From contig NZ_JAFLWI010000016.1 of the NCBI RefSeq assembly GCF_017315945.1, positions 186,001-250,000 of the forward strand: a stretch of DNA of 64,000 bases. Direction: 5' to 3'. Each line of letters begins with the position of its first letter. The stretch's first letter is position 1. Under the pieces are notes generated by a model. It worked only from the letters and a program-made list of their open reading frames with translations, ran no database searches and was not told where the DNA came from. The position numbers and the translations under genes are program-made. Of the stretch, positions 29,074-37,384 are shown one piece after another. The DNA comes from Candidatus Enterococcus courvalinii (lineage in GTDB: Bacteria; Bacillota; Bacilli; Lactobacillales; Enterococcaceae).

Positions 29074-30018
29074 TTAAGCAAGTGTTAACACAATTTTCCC
29101 AGCAGGAGGATGTCCTTCCATTAACTGATGGGCTTGAATGACATTCTCTAATGTTGCTGGTAATAACTGACTGATGGGTACACTGAATGTTCCTTTTTCA
29201 TATTCTCGTAATAAATATGAAAATGCTTCTTGGTCTTGATATTCTTTTCTGGGAACAAATGATTCATAAAAGCCACTTTTTTTCTCTCGTAGATCTAAAT
29301 CGGGTAGTTGTGTCAACGCGACATAACGACCGCCAGACTTCATAATCTTGATACCCGAAACCCCACGTTTGCTACCTTTCGTTGCATCAATAACAATATC
29401 TGCTTGGTTAGCAAAACGTTCTCCTACATCTTCTTGATCATAAGCAGCAAATTCTGCTACCCCAAGTGCACGCACTTTTTCTTCGTTTTTTTTTGAAGCA
29501 CTGGCTAACACTTTGATTCCCTTAGCATGCAATAATTGGACCAAGCTTGAACCAACACCGCCAGAAGCCCCTTCAATCATCACAACATCCGTCGGTTGTA
29601 CATCAAGTAAATGTGTCAGCAAATTATACGCGGTTAATCCTGTTGTTACCATACCTGCTGCTTGCGCCCAATCCATTTGATCAGGAAGCTTTGCCACTTT
29701 TTTGGCAGGAACAACAATCTCTTCCCCATAAGTTCCACCAACTGCGTGGACAACTACTCGATCACCAACAGCAAAATTAGTCACGTCTGAGGCAACTTCA
29801 GTTATCACTCCAGCACCATCATTTCCTAAAACATAAGGAAATTTTAACGGACGAACCTCTTTCATATTTCCAAGTCGAAGAGATACATCATATGGGTTGA
29901 TGCTAAATGCTTTTAACGCTACTCGAAGACGCCCCTCTTTTACTTCTCGCGGACTCGCATCGATTTCTTCAAATACATCTTGTGCTAAACCATACTCTTT
30001 TATCGCAAATCTTTTCAT
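29074..30018 (-). CDS. Zinc-free medium-chain dehydrogenase, NADPH:quinone reductase family
   Basis: This 314-residue protein has the GroES-like N-terminal domain (SINPYDVSLRLG; VLGNDGAGVI), no zinc-binding cysteine set, and a Rossmann domain with IEGASGGVGSSLVQLLHAKG near residue 150. These are marks of the QOR/zeta-crystallin branch, which reduces quinones or enones with NADPH; the substrate is unknown. The ATG at 30018 has GAGGAG ten bases upstream; the GTG three codons earlier is too close to it. Confidence 0.82.
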   Translation of the reverse strand: MKRFAIKEYGLAQDVFEEIDASPREVKEGRLRVALKAFSINPYDVSLRLGNMKEVRPLKFPYVLGNDGAGVITEVASDVTNFAVGDRVVVHAVGGTYGEEIVVPAKKVAKLPDQMDWAQAAGMVTTGLTAYNLLTHLLDVQPTDVVMIEGASGGVGSSLVQLLHAKGIKVLASASKKNEEKVRALGVAEFAAYDQEDVGERFANQADIVIDATKGSKRGVSGIKIMKSGGRYVALTQLPDLDLREKKSGFYESFVPRKEYQDQEAFSYLLREYEKGTFSVPISQLLPATLENVIQAHQLMEGHPPAGKIVLTLA

Positions 30019-30092
30019 AGTTGTCACACTCCTCTTTATTAGTTTACGAGGAAGTGCTATTTTTTACAAAAAAAGTGTATGAGTAAAATTAG

Positions 30093-30121
30093 TTGTCTTT
30101 TTTAGTCAGACGTGCTAAATT
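30093..30121 (+). promoter_or_regulatory. Promoter of the alternative S14 gene
   Basis: TTGTCT (30093-30098), a 17-base spacer and TAAATT (30116-30121) form a reasonable SigA promoter, with the Zur-like box starting 17 bases past the -10. Confidence 0.55.
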
Positions 30122-30138
30122 ATGAACGGACATCTCAT

Positions 30139-30157
30139 AATCGTAACAATTACGATT
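30139..30157. promoter_or_regulatory. Zur box upstream of the alternative S14 gene
   Basis: AATCGTAACAATTACGATT is a near-perfect inverted repeat that matches the Firmicute Zur consensus AATCGTAATNATTACGATT with one mismatch. It lies between promoter and gene, where a bound repressor would block transcription when zinc is sufficient. Confidence 0.8.
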
Positions 30158-30202
30158 TATATCAAAATAAAAAATAAATTTTAAACAATTGGAGGAAACA
30201 TA

Positions 30203-30472
30203 ATGGCAAAAAAATCAAAAATTGCAAAAGCAAAGAAACAACAAGCAACGATTGAACGTTATGCAGCAGTACGACAAGAATTAAAAGCGAACCATGATTA
30301 CGAAGGATTGCGTAAGCTACCTTTAGATGCGCGCCCAGAACGTTTGAAAAACCGTGACTTAATTGATGGTCGCCCCCGAGGGTACATGCGTAAATTCGGA
30401 ATGTCTCGTGTGAAATTTCGTGAATTAGCGCATAAAGGATTAATTCCTGGTATCAAAAAAGCCAGCTGGTAA
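30203..30472 (+). CDS. rpsN: Zinc-independent 30S ribosomal protein S14 (alternative form)
   Basis: The 89-residue protein is the long, C-minus form of S14: it has no CxxC pairs and carries the family end [31 protein letters not shown]. Such paralogues replace the zinc-ribbon S14 of the main ribosomal operon under zinc starvation, sparing zinc. GGAGG lies seven bases before the ATG. A Zur-type operator upstream fits that role. Single gene with a strong terminator. Confidence 0.93.
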   Translation: MAKKSKIAKAKKQQATIERYAAVRQELKANHDYEGLRKLPLDARPERLKNRDLIDGRPRGYMRKFGMSRVKFRELAHKGLIPGIKKASW

Positions 30473-30773
30473 TTTCTAGAATTCAACGTTGACTCAATTG
30501 AAGGTTGCTATCACATAAAAATAAAAATAAGAAGCATTTTTCACTCAAACAATTAACGGAGTTGTTTTGGCATCCTTTTGTAAGGAAAAATAACTAAAGA
30601 CGCTAAGAGATAAAAAGGAAGACTCAAACGAAATTTCGTTTGAGTCTTCCTTTTTTGCCTTCATCTCACAATTGTTTGCGAACACTGCTTTTTCTCTATG
30701 TAAATATAATTTATCAAGCTAGTCAGAGCTGCTACATATCGACTAAATTTCATTCAGGCAAGTCACATCATCG
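30473..30773. other. Intergenic region between rpsN and the mazF-like gene
   Basis: It contains the bidirectional terminator at 30612-30656. The rest is AT-rich with no frame preceded by a ribosome binding site; in particular I find no antitoxin-like gene for the neighbouring toxin. Confidence 0.55.
30612..30656. terminator. Bidirectional terminator between rpsN and the acpS-alr-mazF operon
   Basis: AAAAAGGAAGACTCAAACGAAA is perfectly complementary to the following bases and flanked by T tracts in both directions. Confidence 0.9.
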
Positions 30774-31136
30774 TTACTTTGATACTGGAGCAATTACCTC
30801 CACACCAACACTGATTTTTAGTGCACGATCGACATCTTGCATAATTTCCCGATCTAAGTGACACACTTTTTCTTTCAATCTTGATTTATCAATAGTTCGA
30901 ATTTGTTCTAATAAAATGACGGAGTCTCGGTCTATACCCGTTCCCGTTGCTTTGATCCCTATATGTGTGGGCAATTTAGGTTTCGCCATTTTTGCAGTAA
31001 TTGCTGCCACGATTACTGTTGGACTAAAATGGTTTCCTAAATTATTTTGAATAATCAGCACAGGACGTGTTCCGCCTTGTTCTGAACCCACAACTGGAGA
31101 AAGATCAGCAAAGTAAATATCTCCTCTTTTTACCAT
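30774..31136 (-). CDS. mazF: MazF/NdoA-type endoribonuclease toxin, no adjacent antitoxin
   Basis: A 120-residue PemK/MazF-fold protein with the start [31 protein letters not shown], which carries the conserved arginine, and the second catalytic block [11 protein letters not shown]; it is very like B. subtilis NdoA (EndoA), which cuts mRNA at UACAU. It begins 10 bases after alr. In Bacillus the antitoxin gene ndoAI lies between alr and ndoA; here there is no room for it and no substitute nearby. The protein looks complete. Confidence 0.88.
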   Translation of the reverse strand: MVKRGDIYFADLSPVVGSEQGGTRPVLIIQNNLGNHFSPTVIVAAITAKMAKPKLPTHIGIKATGTGIDRDSVILLEQIRTIDKSRLKEKVCHLDREIMQDVDRALKISVGVEVIAPVSK

Positions 31137-31146
31137 AGGATCCTCC

Positions 31147-32268
31147 TTATTTTTGATATTCTCTTGGTATCCGTGTTCCTAGTATACAAGCTACTTCATA
31201 ATGGATCGTTTCTAATTGATCCGCTACATCTTGCATGGCAATCACCTGATCCTGATTTTTCCCAATCAGAGTCACAGTTGTTCCTACAGGTAATTTATAA
31301 GGTAAGCGAACCATCAATTGATCCATACAAACTCGCCCAACTGTTTCACAAAATTTCCCATCAACTAATAAAGAAAATCCTTGCATCTTTCTTAACCAAC
31401 CATCTGCGTAACCAATTGGTACTGTTCCAATCCATTCAGGTTTTGGTGTGATATAGGTTTCGCCATAACCAATTCCTTCATTAGCAGCTAATTCTTTCAC
31501 TTGAATCAATTCAGAAACAAGTTCGAGTGCTGGCTGTAATGGATAAACTTCTGGTAACGCATGCCCCGATGGATTCAATCCATACATCGCAATTCCGTAA
31601 CGAATCATGTTCCCAATTGACTCATCATGCCACAAAGCTGTTGCACTGTTACTGACATGCACATAGCGAGGTAGCTCTGGTAATTCTTCAAGAACAGCTA
31701 AAAAACGATTTTTTTGTAAATTCCAATAAGTAGCATCTTCTTGGTCAGCAGTAGAAAAATGCGTAAATAGACCTTCCCACTCGAAATATGGTGTCGTCTG
31801 AACAAATTCAGCTGCTTCTCGGACTTCCTTCGGTGTTAAAAAGCCGATGCGCCCCATTCCTGTATCTGCTTTTAAGTGAAGTTTCAACTGTCCTTCGATC
31901 GCATATTCTGAAAAATACTCTTTTGCATCGTCCAGCCATTCTTTTGTACCCACGGTTACTGCTAAATCATTGGTAATGGCTAGTTCGATTGCTGAAAAAG
32001 GAATCATATTCAAGACTAGAATTGGCTGGGTGAATCCAGCTCCTCGTAATTCTAGTCCTTCATCTAAGTTAGCTACGCAAAAACCTGTAGCACCTCCTGC
32101 AATCGCTGCATGTGCCGTTTCAATCGCACCATGTCCATAACCATTTGCTTTTACAACTGCAAATAATTCTTTTCCCTTTGGAAGTCTAGCCAATTCATTT
32201 GCCACGTTTTCTGTAATAGCTTGTGTATGTATAATTGCTTTTGTCGGACGATTCCAAGCGACAACCAT
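31147..32268 (-). CDS. alr: Alanine racemase
   Basis: The 373-residue PLP enzyme supplies D-alanine for peptidoglycan and teichoic acids. The cofactor lysine is in [12 protein letters not shown] near residue 40, and the catalytic tyrosine in [11 protein letters not shown] near residue 265. The length is usual. It lies 15 bases after acpS and 10 before mazF. Ddl, which joins two D-alanines, and MurF are encoded 4-6 kb upstream on the same strand. Confidence 0.96.
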   Translation of the reverse strand: MVVAWNRPTKAIIHTQAITENVANELARLPKGKELFAVVKANGYGHGAIETAHAAIAGGATGFCVANLDEGLELRGAGFTQPILVLNMIPFSAIELAITNDLAVTVGTKEWLDDAKEYFSEYAIEGQLKLHLKADTGMGRIGFLTPKEVREAAEFVQTTPYFEWEGLFTHFSTADQEDATYWNLQKNRFLAVLEELPELPRYVHVSNSATALWHDESIGNMIRYGIAMYGLNPSGHALPEVYPLQPALELVSELIQVKELAANEGIGYGETYITPKPEWIGTVPIGYADGWLRKMQGFSLLVDGKFCETVGRVCMDQLMVRLPYKLPVGTTVTLIGKNQDQVIAMQDVADQLETIHYEVACILGTRIPREYQK

Positions 32269-32283
32269 TTTCTTTCCTTCTTT

Positions 32284-32634
32284 CTATTCTTCCAAAATAA
32301 TTTGTGCAAATGCCAATTCATCTGTGTGTGTAATACTTACCCAAACAGTTCCTTGATGCGGTGACTGTGTGACAATTGGCTGACCGAGCACATCTTTTAA
32401 AATTTCAATTTCTTGAAACGTTACTTTACCGATTCCTGTACCCCAAGCTTTGGAAAAGGCTTCTTTACATGCATAACGTCCACCTAAAAATTCTACTTGG
32501 CGATGAAAGGGTAATGCACGAAACAATTCAATCTCATTGACTGTCAGTACACGACCAATAAAATTTGTTTTTTCTTGAATAATTTTAGCAATCCTAGGTA
32601 GTTCAACTGCGTCGATTCCAATCCCTTTTATCAT
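32284..32634 (-). CDS. acpS: Holo-[acyl-carrier-protein] synthase
   Basis: This 116-residue enzyme attaches 4'-phosphopantetheine from CoA to acyl carrier protein. GIGIDAVELPRI near the N-terminus and GGRYACKEAFSKAWGTGIG near residue 50 hold the magnesium-binding acidic residues and catalytic lysine. First gene of acpS-alr-mazF, a usual Gram-positive order. An extended -10 (TGGTAGAAT on the minus strand near 32670-32678) probably starts the operon. Confidence 0.93.
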   Translation of the reverse strand: MIKGIGIDAVELPRIAKIIQEKTNFIGRVLTVNEIELFRALPFHRQVEFLGGRYACKEAFSKAWGTGIGKVTFQEIEILKDVLGQPIVTQSPHQGTVWVSITHTDELAFAQIILEE

Positions 32635-32719
32635 CTATCTTCTCTCTTCATCAAATTTAGAACAATCTCATTCTACCAAATTCCTGTCATTTTGCCACAA
32701 TTAAGTCTATATATAACAA

Positions 32720-32765
32720 AAATGAAAGCTTCTCTTAAGATTAAGAGAAGCTTTCATTTGTTTTT
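32720..32765. terminator. Terminator of cshA
   Basis: AAATGAAAGCTTCTCTTAA and its exact complement are separated by two bases (32720-32738, 32741-32759), with T runs on both strands. It stands directly behind the cshA stop. Confidence 0.88.
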
Positions 32766-34280
32766 TTAATCGTTGTTTGAACGGATGACAAATCCACGTT
32801 TTTTATCATTTTGACGACGGCTGCCGTCTTTATGATTTCCGCTGTTTTTGTTATATCCGCCTTTAGATTTATTTCCACGGTAATTTCCGCCTTCGCCTCG
32901 ACGATTACGATTATTGCCGCCACCACGTTTACCATTTTTGTTGAATCCTTTTTTCTGAGATGGTAATGGTCGTTCTGGTGTGATTTTTACTGGAATAGCA
33001 TCTGAAGGATCTTTTGCAACAGTTTTTAATAATAATGCTGCTAAATCTTGTGCTGAATATTTTTCTAACAACTTATCTGCTGGTTGTAAGTATTTATCCA
33101 AGCCATTTTCTTCAAGTTTTGTTTCCACTTCATCAAAAGCTGCGCCTAATTGGCCTTTAAATGCTTCTTTTTCAGTTGGTGGACGCAAAGCAGTCATACG
33201 CTTTTTCGTTAAGTTTTCAATTACGTGTAAGTAACCCATTTCGTTTGGTGTAACGAAAGTAACTGACATTCCGCCTTTACCTGCACGCCCTGTACGTCCA
33301 ATACGGTGAACATAACTTTCTGGATCTTGAGGGATATCGTAGTTGTACACATGTGTAACACCAGAGATATCTAATCCACGAGCCGCTACGTCAGTTGCCA
33401 CTAAAATATCTAAATGACCACTCTTGAATGAACGTAATACGCTCATACGTTTTTGTTGTGATAAATCACCGTGAATTCCTTCTGCGCGATAGCCACGTGC
33501 TTCTAATCCACGAGCTAATTCATCTACACGGCGTTTTGTACGACCAAATACAATCGTTAATTCAGGTTTTTGAACATCAAATAAACGAGTCATGATATCA
33601 AATTTTTCATATTCTTTTGCACGTACATAATATTGATCAATCAAATCAGCTGTCATTTCTTTTGCTTTGATTTTTACGTGTGTTGGATTTTTCATGAATT
33701 TGACACCAATATTTTTGATTGCTGGTGGCATTGTTGCAGAGAATAGTAATGTTTGGCGTTCTTCTGGAACAGTTGAAATAATTTTTTCAATATCTTCCAA
33801 GAAGCCCATATTTAACATTTCATCTGCTTCATCTAAAACTAATGTTTGAACAGTTCCTAATTTCAATGTGTGACGATTAATATGATCTAACATACGTCCT
33901 GGTGTTCCAACAACGATATGTGGACGATCTTTTAAGCCACGGATTTGGCGGCCGATATCAGCTCCACCGTAAACAGCTTGTACACGAATTTTTTTATCGC
34001 GACCTAAACGATAAAGTTCTTCTTGTGTTTGGATAGCTAACTCACGTGTTGGTGAAATAACTAAACCTTGTAATTCATGGCGTTGAGGGTCGATTTTTTC
34101 TAACATTGGTAGTCCAAAGGCAGCTGTTTTACCAGTACCTGTTTGTGCTTGACCAATAACGTCTTTCCCAGCTAATGCTAAAGGAATTGTTTCTGATTGG
34201 ATCGGTGTTGCTTCTTCAAAACCAGCACGTTCAACTGATTTCAATAATTCTGGTGATAATTCTAATTCTTTAAATTTCAA
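32766..34280 (-). CDS. cshA: DEAD-box ATP-dependent RNA helicase CshA
   Basis: CshA (504 residues) remodels RNA and works with the degradosome and in cold adaptation. The motifs run in order: Q motif, [48 protein letters not shown], and [11 protein letters not shown] near residue 330. After residue 430 there is a basic, Gly/Asn/Arg-rich tail (for example [19 protein letters not shown]) that binds RNA. The PNPase gene lies elsewhere in the window. The gene has an unusually long leader of about 280 nt. Confidence 0.95.
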   Translation of the reverse strand: MKFKELELSPELLKSVERAGFEEATPIQSETIPLALAGKDVIGQAQTGTGKTAAFGLPMLEKIDPQRHELQGLVISPTRELAIQTQEELYRLGRDKKIRVQAVYGGADIGRQIRGLKDRPHIVVGTPGRMLDHINRHTLKLGTVQTLVLDEADEMLNMGFLEDIEKIISTVPEERQTLLFSATMPPAIKNIGVKFMKNPTHVKIKAKEMTADLIDQYYVRAKEYEKFDIMTRLFDVQKPELTIVFGRTKRRVDELARGLEARGYRAEGIHGDLSQQKRMSVLRSFKSGHLDILVATDVAARGLDISGVTHVYNYDIPQDPESYVHRIGRTGRAGKGGMSVTFVTPNEMGYLHVIENLTKKRMTALRPPTEKEAFKGQLGAAFDEVETKLEENGLDKYLQPADKLLEKYSAQDLAALLLKTVAKDPSDAIPVKITPERPLPSQKKGFNKNGKRGGGNNRNRRGEGGNYRGNKSKGGYNKNSGNHKDGSRRQNDKKRGFVIRSNND

Positions 34281-34561
34281 ATGAATCCTCCTAATATGGT
34301 TGTTAACTGAGGATGTAGCTTCTTTTTTGCTACCCCGTCGATTTGTTCGGTCAAAGTGAAGTCGTTCTCTTTTTGACAGTGGCCACTATAACTATTTACG
34401 CGCAGAGCCGCTGTGACACCACCGAAAAATCACTTTGCGAAGTTTAGTTAGGCATTAGAAAAGCCAAACGGGTCACGTTCAGCTTTATCATTGTTATGAC
34501 ATCTGATCTCTGGATGCAACTACATTCAAAGTCAGTCCAATTTATCTTCATCTTTCGGCAA
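34281..34561 (-). promoter_or_regulatory. Long structured 5' leader of cshA
   Basis: Between the apparent transcription start near 34561 and the cshA ATG are about 280 nt with no good reading frame. Local inverted repeats are visible on the minus strand, such as GTAGC with GCTAC close to the ribosome binding site, the palindrome AGTGGCCACT near 34380, and paired CACAGCGG/TCTGCG segments near 34400. Long leaders of cold-shock helicase genes are often control elements. Confidence 0.5.
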
Positions 34562-34567
34562 TAGGTT

Positions 34568-34596
34568 ATTCTACCATAGTAACTTGTTTTCTGCAA
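34568..34596 (-). promoter_or_regulatory. cshA promoter
   Basis: On the minus strand TTGCAG (34591-34596) and TAGAAT (34568-34573) are separated by 17 bases. Confidence 0.7.
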
Positions 34597-34725
34597 GTTT
34601 CCAGTTTTTATTTCAATCAAGGGAATTCTTTTTTACAAAACTAATTTAGCTAACAAAAAAAATAAATGTACTTCTTTCCTTCTTTTTTTGCTATAATTCA
34701 TGAAAACTGAAAGGAGATTTAATTT

Positions 34726-35016
34726 ATGCTACTTCTTGCACTACTGACAGGCGTTGGCACATTTTTCAATTACTTTGCTATTGTCAATCAAACTTATCCC
34801 TTACCATTAGCAATTTTTATTCAATTGCTTCTTTTCGTATTCACTTTGATTTCTTTGCTTAGTTACAAAGGCAAGCGTTCTCGCCCAAGTTACGATGGTG
34901 GCTGGTACACAATCTGGACGATTCCTTTTGCACTGATTATTTTATCTTTTCTAGGTAATTTAGCTGCATTAATTATTTTTTTATTGAACCAATTTGGTTA
35001 TCTTTCAGGCTTCTAG
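34726..35016 (+). CDS. Small membrane protein of unknown function
   Basis: The 96-residue protein has three hydrophobic segments (about residues 1-20, 25-45 and 65-90) separated by a short basic loop SYKGKRSRPSYDGGWYT. I do not recognise a family. AAGGAG precedes the ATG and a TATAAT lies at 34692-34697. Its stop codon is inside a terminator hairpin, so it is transcribed alone. Confidence 0.65.
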   Translation: MLLLALLTGVGTFFNYFAIVNQTYPLPLAIFIQLLLFVFTLISLLSYKGKRSRPSYDGGWYTIWTIPFALIILSFLGNLAALIIFLLNQFGYLSGF

Positions 35017-35035
35017 ACTTTTCTAGAAGCTTTTT
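35009..35035 (+). terminator. Terminator overlapping the end of the 96-residue protein gene
   Basis: GCTTCTAGA pairs perfectly with TCTAGAAGC around CTTT, followed by five T; the first arm includes the stop codon. Confidence 0.85.
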
Positions 35036-35052
35036 ATTGGAAAGCAATCTTT

Positions 35053-35262
35053 CTATGAAACTTCATCAACATATTCCAATAAATCAGCGGGTTGGCACGA
35101 TAATACCTGACAAATTTTTTCAAGTGTTGAAAAACGAATTGCTTTGGCTTTACCTGTTTTTAAAATGGACATATTTGCTTGGGTGATTCCTACTTGCTCA
35201 GCCAATTCTGTAACGCTCATATTTCGTTTGACTAACATGATATCAAGATTCACTTTTATCAT
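35053..35262 (-). CDS. XRE-family helix-turn-helix regulator (YozG-like)
   Basis: A 69-residue protein made of one Cro/C1-type HTH domain: MSVTELAEQVGITQANMSILKTGKAKAIRFSTLEKICQVLSCQPADLL. Proteins of this size are commonly encoded next to DUF2975 membrane proteins, as here. AGAGGTG precedes the ATG. It probably represses its own operon through the dyad at 35836-35852. Confidence 0.85.
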   Translation of the reverse strand: MIKVNLDIMLVKRNMSVTELAEQVGITQANMSILKTGKAKAIRFSTLEKICQVLSCQPADLLEYVDEVS

Positions 35263-35313
35263 CTTTATTCACCTCTTCAGTCTAGTTAAGAAATCTAACA
35301 TTCTCTCTATCTA

Positions 35314-35787
35314 CTAGATAGTTAATTCACTATCTAACTTCAACTCAATTGCATTTTTAAGAAGCTTCTCGATAATCGAAACGAAGGTAGCTACTGCCAA
35401 TGGAATGATCAACATGCCCAAACCAATAACCATCATGCCTGGGGCATCATCATTATCTGCAATAAAGTAAACAAAAGGCAGTGTTCCCGTAAGTACAATG
35501 AATTCCATAAGTGCTAAACGAAAAATTGCATGAACATATACCAGGCTCATCGCTGAAAATGCGGTGTTGCTATCGACTAAGCCTAACATGCGATACATAT
35601 AATAAATGATTAAAAGTGAAGCAATTGCTGACAAATAAAGTGAAATGCTAGCAAGTATTTGCTGTGGAAAAACTGAACGCTCATTGATTGAAAACAGAAG
35701 TCCCATCGTTAGTAAAAAGCTGAGAAACAAAATAAATGCTACTAAGCCAGCTAAAATAAATTTTAAAAAAGTTGTTTTTGCCTTCAT
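35314..35787 (-). CDS. DUF2975 family membrane protein
   Basis: A 157-residue protein with four hydrophobic helices and an acidic C-terminal end (KLDSELTI) like other DUF2975 members, which end in ENELTI-like sequences. It is the first gene of a two-gene unit with the small XRE regulator 51 bases downstream. Such pairs are widespread in Firmicutes; the membrane partner is thought to modulate the regulator, though this is not shown for this family. Confidence 0.75.
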   Translation of the reverse strand: MKAKTTFLKFILAGLVAFILFLSFLLTMGLLFSINERSVFPQQILASISLYLSAIASLLIIYYMYRMLGLVDSNTAFSAMSLVYVHAIFRLALMEFIVLTGTLPFVYFIADNDDAPGMMVIGLGMLIIPLAVATFVSIIEKLLKNAIELKLDSELTI

Positions 35788-35820
35788 AAATACAAACCTC
35801 TCTATTTTTAAGATAAAAAT

Positions 35821-35849
35821 AGTATAGCGTTCTATATATCGTTAAACAA
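35821..35849 (-). promoter_or_regulatory. Promoter of the DUF2975-XRE pair
   Basis: On the minus strand TTGTTT (35844-35849) is followed after 17 bases by TATACT (35821-35826). Confidence 0.65.
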
Positions 35850-35852
35850 TAT
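35836..35852. promoter_or_regulatory. Candidate XRE operator overlapping the -35 box
   Basis: ATATCGTTAAACAATAT is a 17-bp dyad (ATATYGTTNAACRATAT) covering the -35 of the DUF2975-XRE promoter, the position expected for autorepression. Confidence 0.5.
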
Positions 35853-35883
35853 AAATGCATCGAAAAACAATAAAAATTTAAAC

Positions 35884-35909
35884 AAAAAAGAGTACGATTT
35901 CTCGTACCC
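35884..35909 (-). terminator. Terminator of murF
   Basis: GTACGA (35892-35897) pairs with TCGTAC (35902-35907), extended by one wobble and one G-C pair; on the minus strand a run of six T follows. Confidence 0.7.
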
Positions 35910-35926
35910 ATGCTGTGACCATAAAT

Positions 35927-37276
35927 TTAATTGAGCTTTTGTAATCTTTCGACCACTTCATACAAGCCCATTCCATTACTTCCTTTTAAAACAATGCTGT
36001 CTTCTACTTCCAATTGTGTTTCAATTTCTTGAATCAAAGCTTGCTTATCCTTTTCAAAATAAAAAACAGGTAGTTCGCTACTTGCTTGCAGTGCATCGCG
36101 TAAATATTTCATTTGACTACCATATAAAAAGATTCCTGCAAATTTATCAGGGTCAATATGTTCATTCATTTGGGCATGCATTGTTGGCGAGTCAGGACCA
36201 AGTTCCAGCATATCAGCAAGAACTGCGAAGCGGTGTCCATTAGTTGGTAAGTTTTGGAAAGTTTCTAAAACTAATCCCATTGCTGTTGGATTTGCATTAT
36301 AAACGTCGCTCAAAATCGATGCACCATTTCCAGCTGTTAACCATTCCGTTCGATTTTGCGTGATTGCAACTGTCGCCAAACCTTGGCGAATTTCTTCAAT
36401 TGATAGATCAAAGAAACGACCAATCGTGTAAGCAATCAACGCATTCGTTACATTATAACTTCCTGGTAAGGGTATCGTGAATGATTCGTCCGCCACTTTA
36501 AATGTCGTAGCTGTTTTTTCTTCCTTTGTTACCTCTCCTTGTACGTCGCCTTCCGAAAGTCCAAATGTTGTTACTTCCTGTGACAAATTCTTAATTAGTG
36601 GTTGCAATAATGGCTCATTCGCTGGAATAATGAACAGACCATTTCTTGCCAAGCCATCCACGATTTCCATTTTTGCTTTTGCAATTCCTTCACGCGAACC
36701 AAGATTTTCAATATGGGCTTCCCCAATCATAGTGATTGCAGCTACTCTTGGCTGTGCCATTTGAGATAACTCCGTAATCTCATTCGCATGATCCATACCC
36801 ATTTCTAAGACTAATTTTTCTGTTTCTTCAGGCATGTGCAAAATAGTGTAGGGTAAGCCAATGTTATTATTATAGTTTCCTTGTGTTTTATACGTCCGGT
36901 ATCGTTGTGCTAAAACAGAAGCAGTCAAATCTTTCGTTGTTGTTTTTCCGTTGCTCCCTGTAACTGCAATAACTTCTGCGCCAACTTTTGCTAAATAGTA
37001 TGTTGAAAGTCGTTGCATTGCCTTCAATGTGTCTTCAACTGGAATCACTGCAATTTCTGTAGGTGCTTGAGCCATGTCCCAACTCCAAAAAGTAGCTACT
37101 GCTCCATTTTCAATGGCTTGATGAATAAATTCATGGCCATCACGTGCACCCGAAAGTGGCACGAACAAACTACCTTCTGTGACTTTACGACTATCAAATT
37201 CAACATTTGTGACTTCAACGTTCTTCTCGCACTGACTAGAAAGAGCTTCTGCGATTTCTTGACTCGTTACCTTCAT
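35927..37276 (-). CDS. murF: UDP-N-acetylmuramoyl-tripeptide--D-alanyl-D-alanine ligase
   Basis: MurF (449 residues) adds D-Ala-D-Ala to the UDP-MurNAc-tripeptide with ATP, finishing the cytoplasmic peptidoglycan precursor. The ATP loop VTGSNGKTTTKDL is near residue 110, followed by TQGNYNNNIGLPYTIL and LEMGMDHANEI; the C-terminal domain holds DVYNANPTAM. GGAG lies shortly upstream of the ATG. It follows ddl, the source of its dipeptide substrate, but a terminator separates them. Confidence 0.96.
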   Translation of the reverse strand: MKVTSQEIAEALSSQCEKNVEVTNVEFDSRKVTEGSLFVPLSGARDGHEFIHQAIENGAVATFWSWDMAQAPTEIAVIPVEDTLKAMQRLSTYYLAKVGAEVIAVTGSNGKTTTKDLTASVLAQRYRTYKTQGNYNNNIGLPYTILHMPEETEKLVLEMGMDHANEITELSQMAQPRVAAITMIGEAHIENLGSREGIAKAKMEIVDGLARNGLFIIPANEPLLQPLIKNLSQEVTTFGLSEGDVQGEVTKEEKTATTFKVADESFTIPLPGSYNVTNALIAYTIGRFFDLSIEEIRQGLATVAITQNRTEWLTAGNGASILSDVYNANPTAMGLVLETFQNLPTNGHRFAVLADMLELGPDSPTMHAQMNEHIDPDKFAGIFLYGSQMKYLRDALQASSELPVFYFEKDKQALIQEIETQLEVEDSIVLKGSNGMGLYEVVERLQKLN

Positions 37277-37344
37277 GTATTTTCTCTCCTCAAAAAGGTC
37301 GTTTCATAAAAAATTTTTCTTTTCTAAAACGCCTGTCTATTCAT

Positions 37345-37381
37345 AAAAAGGGGTTGCGACAGTAACTGTCACACCCCTTCT
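37345..37381 (-). terminator. Terminator of ddl
   Basis: AAGGGGT and GACAG on one side pair with CTGTC and ACCCCTT on the other, with a 2-base internal mismatch; T tracts flank both sides. Confidence 0.8.
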
Positions 37382-37384
37382 TTT

